A stretch of 60,791 bases of DNA from SVTX01 sp964526505 (GTDB lineage: Bacteria; Bacillota; Clostridia; Oscillospirales; CAG-272). The notes beneath the pieces are model-generated. The model searched no databases, was not told where the DNA came from, and was given only the letters and a program-made list of their open reading frames with translations. Both the position numbers and the translations under genes were made by a program. This document shows, one piece after another, positions 57,047-60,791 of this stretch (within the stretch, counting starts at the first letter, position 1; each line of letters starts with the position of its first letter). Location: contig CAZGJC010000006.1 of the NCBI GenBank assembly GCA_964526505.1, positions 1-60,791 on the forward strand, read 5' to 3'.

Positions 57047-58180
57047 TTAAAAATATTTTGTCGGTAAGTCTTTCGGCTTGTGTGATTTTATGCTGTGAGC
57101 CAACGCCACAAGCATGTATACGGCAAGCACCGACGAACCGCCGTATGATACAAACGGCAACGTAATGCCGATAACGGGAAGCATGGCAAGACACATACCG
57201 ACGTTTTCCATGGTCTGAACCAAAATTATCGCTCCCACTCCCACACATATGTACGCCCCATAGTCATTACCGCACGAGCGTGAAATCTTAAATATGCGTA
57301 AGACCATCACCAATAATAGCACAATTACGACAACACCCGCAATTATTCCGAATTTTTCGCAAACCGTGGCAAAAATAAAATCCGTGTGCGACGCAGGCAA
57401 AGTTTGATAAGTTCCGCTTCCGAACAAACCTTTTCCAAGCCATCCGCCGTTTGCAATGCACTGCTTGGATGTGAGCGGTTGCATACCGTACCCGAGCGGA
57501 TCGCTCTCCGGATTAAATCCCACAAGCAATCTTTGTAACTGATACTCGTTGAGGAATTTTACAACAAGAGGTGATGCAAGTACAACGCACAATAACGCCC
57601 CCAAAAGATACCAGGGACTCAGTCCTCCGCAAAAAAGCATAATGACGATAAATGCAATGTATACAAGAGCAACACCGAGGTCTCCTGACAGTAAAATAAG
57701 TCCTATTATCGCTCCGGCGTGTAACATTAAAAAAAGTAAAGTTTTCGGATAATTTATCCTGTCCTTGACCATTGATATGTGCTTTCCGAAAGTGCAAACC
57801 ATGGCGATTTTGACAAATTCCGACGGCTGTATCGCAATTCCCACCACAGGAATTGTCAGCCACGATTTGTTTGTCGTGTCACGGTCTGCCCCCGTGTTTC
57901 CGAAAATCAGCGTCACCGCAAGCAGACCCACGGAAAAAACAATCATTGCAATCCATAATTTGTCCACTATCAAATGATAGTCGATATTCGCTATAATCAC
58001 CGTCACCACAACCCCGGCAACAGTCATTAAAACCTGCATAATAAAGGTTCTCTTTCCGGCAAGAAGCGAATCGACCTGACCTAAAATCGTCACAATTCCG
58101 ATGACCGAGAGAAGAGCGGTGCATACGAAAAGAACGGGATCTATATTTTTTATACATCCCTTTACGTATTTTTTTATCAT
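57047..58180 (-). CDS. SEDS-family peptidoglycan polymerase, RodA/FtsW type
   Basis: 377 residues with ten membrane segments. SEDS motifs: AIQPSEFVKIAMV, LLSGDLGVALVYIAFIVIML (the catalytic Asp of the family lies near here), GLFGSGTYQTLPASHTDFIF, and LPVIGITLPFVSYGGSSVLA. It links lipid II into glycan strands at the membrane with a class B penicillin-binding protein partner. Length and the lack of a long tail favour RodA (elongation) over FtsW or SpoVE, but this cannot be settled without comparison. It lies 86 bases downstream of proS and may share its transcript. Confidence 0.9.
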   Translation of the reverse strand: MIKKYVKGCIKNIDPVLFVCTALLSVIGIVTILGQVDSLLAGKRTFIMQVLMTVAGVVVTVIIANIDYHLIVDKLWIAMIVFSVGLLAVTLIFGNTGADRDTTNKSWLTIPVVGIAIQPSEFVKIAMVCTFGKHISMVKDRINYPKTLLFLMLHAGAIIGLILLSGDLGVALVYIAFIVIMLFCGGLSPWYLLGALLCVVLASPLVVKFLNEYQLQRLLVGFNPESDPLGYGMQPLTSKQCIANGGWLGKGLFGSGTYQTLPASHTDFIFATVCEKFGIIAGVVVIVLLLVMVLRIFKISRSCGNDYGAYICVGVGAIILVQTMENVGMCLAMLPVIGITLPFVSYGGSSVLAVYMLVALAHSIKSHKPKDLPTKYF

Positions 58181-58266
58181 TCGCTCCCTCCCATCTTCAA
58201 ATTTGCCCTTATGGACGCAGTGGAAGAAGACCTCCTCGACCCTCTTCCACCGAAAATTTTATAATA

Positions 58267-59706
58267 TCAATATTGTCTGCCCCAAACAACCAAGTGCTTT
58301 GCGGGCTTTCCGCAACAAACGCATACGTCGGAAAGATGATCCTCAACAAAAGGAATACATCTCGACTTGACTCCGCCCGTCTCGTCTTTTATCTTGTCCT
58401 CACAAGCAACGTCTCCGCACCACATAGCCTTGATAAATCCGGGCTTGTTCTCTGCCGCATCAAGGAACTCTTCGTAAGTTGTAACTTCGCTTATCTTCTC
58501 GGCAAGATTTTTTCTCGCACGTGATACAAGTTCATCGTGAACGTAAGAAAGCATCTTTTCAACTTCAACTTCAAGATTGTCAAGCGATACGAAATTCTTC
58601 TCACGGGAAACACGGGATACAAGTACGCAATTGCCGGACTCAATATCTCTGGGTCCGATTTCAAGACGAACAGGTACTCCCTTCATTTCATATTGACTGT
58701 ACTTCCAACCGGCACTCTGGTCTGAATCGTCAAGTTTAACTCTGTATCCTGCACCCTCAAGTCTTGCCTTTATTTCATTTGCCTTTTCAAGTACTCCCTC
58801 TTTGTGCTGTGCAACGGGAATAATTACAACCTGAATCGGAGCGATCTTGGGAGGAAGAATAAGACCGTTGTCATCTCCGTGTGCCATAATAACGGCACCT
58901 ATCATTCTCGTGGATGCTCCCCACGACGTTTGGTGAGGATAATAGGTCTTGTTGTCTCTGCCGGTAAACGTAATGTCAAACGCACGTGCAAATCCGTCTC
59001 CGAAATAGTGCGACGTTCCGCCTTGAAGTGCCACACCGTTGTGCATCATCGGCTCGATTGTGTACGTCTCTTCCGCACCCGCAAACTTCTCCTTTTCGGT
59101 CTTGCGTCCCGTAATTGCCGGAATTGCAAGAACGTTGAGATAAAATTCCTCGTATACTTTGAGCATACGCTGTGTCTCTTCTCTCGCCTCAGCCTCCGTT
59201 TCGTGCATCGTGTGACCTTCCTGCCACAAAAATTCCGACGTGCGAAGGAAAGGACGAGTGGTTTTTTCCCATCTTACAACGTTTACCCACTGATTGTAAA
59301 GTTTTGGAAGATCACGGTAAGAATGAATTACGTCCTTGAAATGCTCGCAGAACACCGTTTCCGACGTAGGACGTACAATAAGCCTTTCGGAAAGTTTGTT
59401 CTGACCGCCTATCGTGACAATTGCACATTCGGGAGCGAAGCCCTCAACGTGGTCTTTCTCTTTTTGAAGTAAACTCTCGGGTATGAACATGGGCATGTAA
59501 ACGTTTTCGTGACCTGTCGCCTTAAAGCGTGCGTCAAGTTCCTTTTGCATATTCTCCCATATAGCATAACCGTAAGGACGGATTATCATACAACCCTTAA
59601 CTCCGGAATAATCCGCAAGTTCGGCTTTCTTTACAACGTCTGTGTACCACTGTGAAAAGTCAACGTCCATCGACGTTATCTGTTCAACCATTTTCTGATT
59701 TGCCAT
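58267..59706 (-). CDS. proS: Prolyl-tRNA synthetase, short (type 3) form
   Basis: 479 residues, the length of the eukaryote/archaea-like type without the editing insertion. It begins QITSMDVDFSQWYTDVVKKA; motif 2 is NVVRWEKTTRPFLRTSEFLW followed by QEGHTMHET; motif 3 lies in GTSHYFGDGFARAFDITFTG and ASTRMIGAVIMAHGDDNGLI. The C-terminal domain has a zinc-like cysteine set (MWCGDVACEDK, CVCCGKPA). It charges tRNA-Pro. The spacer to rodA (58181-58266) holds the repeat GTGGAAGA/TCTTCCAC (58220-58250) without a T-run. Confidence 0.96.
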   Translation of the reverse strand: MANQKMVEQITSMDVDFSQWYTDVVKKAELADYSGVKGCMIIRPYGYAIWENMQKELDARFKATGHENVYMPMFIPESLLQKEKDHVEGFAPECAIVTIGGQNKLSERLIVRPTSETVFCEHFKDVIHSYRDLPKLYNQWVNVVRWEKTTRPFLRTSEFLWQEGHTMHETEAEAREETQRMLKVYEEFYLNVLAIPAITGRKTEKEKFAGAEETYTIEPMMHNGVALQGGTSHYFGDGFARAFDITFTGRDNKTYYPHQTSWGASTRMIGAVIMAHGDDNGLILPPKIAPIQVVIIPVAQHKEGVLEKANEIKARLEGAGYRVKLDDSDQSAGWKYSQYEMKGVPVRLEIGPRDIESGNCVLVSRVSREKNFVSLDNLEVEVEKMLSYVHDELVSRARKNLAEKISEVTTYEEFLDAAENKPGFIKAMWCGDVACEDKIKDETGGVKSRCIPFVEDHLSDVCVCCGKPAKHLVVWGRQY

Positions 59707-59760
59707 ATCTGAAATCTCCGTAAATATTTGAATAATAATTTATAAATCTATACTTATAAT

Positions 59761-59789
59761 ATTATAAAGCAAAATCAAAATATTGTCAA
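59761..59789 (-). promoter_or_regulatory. Sigma-A promoter of proS
   Basis: Minus strand: TTGACA (complement of 59784-59789) and TATAAT (complement of 59761-59766), 17 bases apart, consensus. The leader is only about 45 bases, so no T-box is present. Confidence 0.88.
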
Positions 59790-59921
59790 GCATTATAATC
59801 GTTTTTGCTCCCCTTTCATTTTTAAAATTTCAGCACGCCGTCAATTTGCACACAACTTTGAGTTTTACTGCTTGATTTTAAATGCAAAGTAACGATTTTT
59901 TGATAAAATTTTCAAAAAGAC

Positions 59922-59950
59922 TTGTATATTCGCCCAAAATACGATAAAAT
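59922..59950 (+). promoter_or_regulatory. Sigma-A promoter of gap
   Basis: TTGTAT (59922-59927) and TAAAAT (59945-59950) with a 17-base spacer, about 90 bases before the start codon. The bases 59790-59921 show nothing else. Confidence 0.7.
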
Positions 59951-60040
59951 ATATAATTGGGACGGGAGGGTTTACATAATCCCGCAGTGTCCCGAAAATA
60001 AGTTTCAAAAAAATAAAAACATAAAACGGAGGACATTAAA

Positions 60041-60791
60041 ATGTCAGTAAAAGTTGCTATTAACGGATTCGGCAGAATCGGTCGTCTCGCATTCCGTCAG
60101 ATGTTCGGTGCAGAAGGCTACGAAGTAGTTGCAATCAACGACCTCACAAGCCCCAAGATGCTCGCTCATCTTCTTAAATACGACACTGCACAGGGTCGCT
60201 ACGACGGACACACAGTAGAATCTAAGGAACCCGTTCTCGCAGAAGACGGTAAGACGGTTGTAACTCCCGGTTCCATCACTGTTGACGGTAAGGAAATCAC
60301 CATCTACGCTATGCCTAAGGCAGCAGATCTTCCTTGGGGCGAAATCGGTGTTGACGTAGTTCTCGAATGCACAGGTTTCTACACTTCCAAGGCAAAGAGC
60401 CAGGCTCACATCGATGCAGGTGCTAAGAAAGTTGTTATTTCCGCTCCCGCAGGCAGCGACCTTAAAACAATCGTTTACAGCGTAAACGAAAACACTCTTA
60501 CAGCAGAAGACAACATCATCTCCGCTGCTTCCTGCACAACAAACTGCCTTGCTCCCATGGCTAAGGCTCTTAACGATTATGCTCCTATCCAGTCCGGTAT
60601 CATGAGCACAATCCACGCTTACACAGGCGACCAGATGATTCTTGACGGTCCTCACAGAAAGGGCGACCTCAGACGTGCAAGAGCAGGTGCTGCAAACATC
60701 GTTCCTAACTCAACAGGTGCTGCAAAGGCTATCGGTCTTGTAATTCCCGAGCTTAACGGCAAGCTCATCGGTTCTGCACAGCGTGTTCCTG
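60041..60791 (+). CDS. gap: Glyceraldehyde-3-phosphate dehydrogenase, 5' part (runs off the window)
   Basis: The first 250 codons. The Rossmann motif VAINGFGRIGRLAFRQ binds NAD, and the catalytic Cys165 lies in SAASCTTNCLAP; HAYTGDQMILDGPHRKGDLR and RRARAGAANIVPNSTGAAKA follow as in all bacterial GapA. The enzyme makes 1,3-bisphosphoglycerate in glycolysis. GGAGG lies 8 bases before the ATG. Codon use is strongly biased to GCT, GTT and AAG, more than in neighbours, fitting a highly expressed gene. The open frame on the other strand here is a shadow. Confidence 0.97.
   Translation, partial: MSVKVAINGFGRIGRLAFRQMFGAEGYEVVAINDLTSPKMLAHLLKYDTAQGRYDGHTVESKEPVLAEDGKTVVTPGSITVDGKEITIYAMPKAADLPWGEIGVDVVLECTGFYTSKAKSQAHIDAGAKKVVISAPAGSDLKTIVYSVNENTLTAEDNIISAASCTTNCLAPMAKALNDYAPIQSGIMSTIHAYTGDQMILDGPHRKGDLRRARAGAANIVPNSTGAAKAIGLVIPELNGKLIGSAQRVP

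Noticed and set aside
60044..60655. Minus-strand open frame over gap
   Set aside because: It is the antisense shadow of the strongly biased gap gene, which is clear from its NAD-binding and catalytic motifs.
1..60791. CRISPR arrays, insertion sequences, integrases, tRNA or rRNA genes
   Set aside because: Read for direct-repeat arrays, transposase-like frames and conserved RNA cores; none was found. A short tRNA could have been missed by eye.

Overview
The window looks like a chromosomal segment of an uncultured, Gram-positive, low-to-mid GC Firmicute of the class Clostridia. The evidence is a Clostridia-type S10-spc ribosomal protein cluster with a zinc-type S14, RNase Y, single-chain glycyl-tRNA synthetase, a short eukaryote-like prolyl-tRNA synthetase, a spo0A gene with its DNA-binding domain (so a sporulation or Spo0A lineage), strong AGGAGG ribosome binding sites and textbook sigma-A promoters (TTGACA-17-TATAAT). 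No rRNA, tRNA, CRISPR array, insertion sequence or prophage gene was seen.

Layout. 1-8875 is the minus-strand S10-spc operon from rpsJ to the 5' part of rpsE, read from a clear promoter through a leader of about 320 nt. 9109-10733 holds a membrane protein and a WYL-type regulator. 10749-12119 is an rplJ-rplL operon with an L10 leader, an attenuator and a closing terminator. 12255-15792 (minus) is glycyl-tRNA synthetase, a DUF554 membrane protein and a leucine-rich-repeat lipoprotein. 15914-18328 (plus) pairs a DUF1538 membrane protein with a tandem PII-like signal protein. 18331-21511 (minus) is a large lipoprotein with a small companion. 21640-27209 (plus) is a three-gene cassette: a TerB-N/TerB-C protein, a BrxD-like ATPase and an Lhr-like helicase. 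RNase Y and a 5'-nucleotidase lipoprotein follow on the minus strand, then a plus-strand operon with a polysaccharide deacetylase, an RNHCP protein, a small lipoprotein and ruvX.

33981-53355 is nearly all minus strand and concerns the cell surface. It holds two separate SipW-type signal peptidase loci with TasA/camelysin-like substrates. Between them lie a two-component system, two tandem ABC-2 exporter pairs bracketed by paralogous small membrane proteins, and a VTC / DUF4956 / beta-helix lipoprotein operon. The right end has a ThuA-domain protein, spo0A, a HAD hydrolase, a DUF4830 protein, a RodA/FtsW polymerase, proS and the first 250 codons of gap.

Most interesting points. The second SipW operon has a G8 homopolymer inside the 16-nt spacer of its sigma-A promoter, and the first has a C10 tract between its promoter and a 29-bp palindrome; both look like slippage-controlled (phase-variable) switches for surface fibres. 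The TerB / BrxD-like / Lhr-like cassette resembles the accessory part of BREX without its core genes and may be a stand-alone defence or DNA-processing system. One SipW-locus gene seems to have lost its start codon (ATG to ATA). All functions are inferred from sequence; no database search was run.
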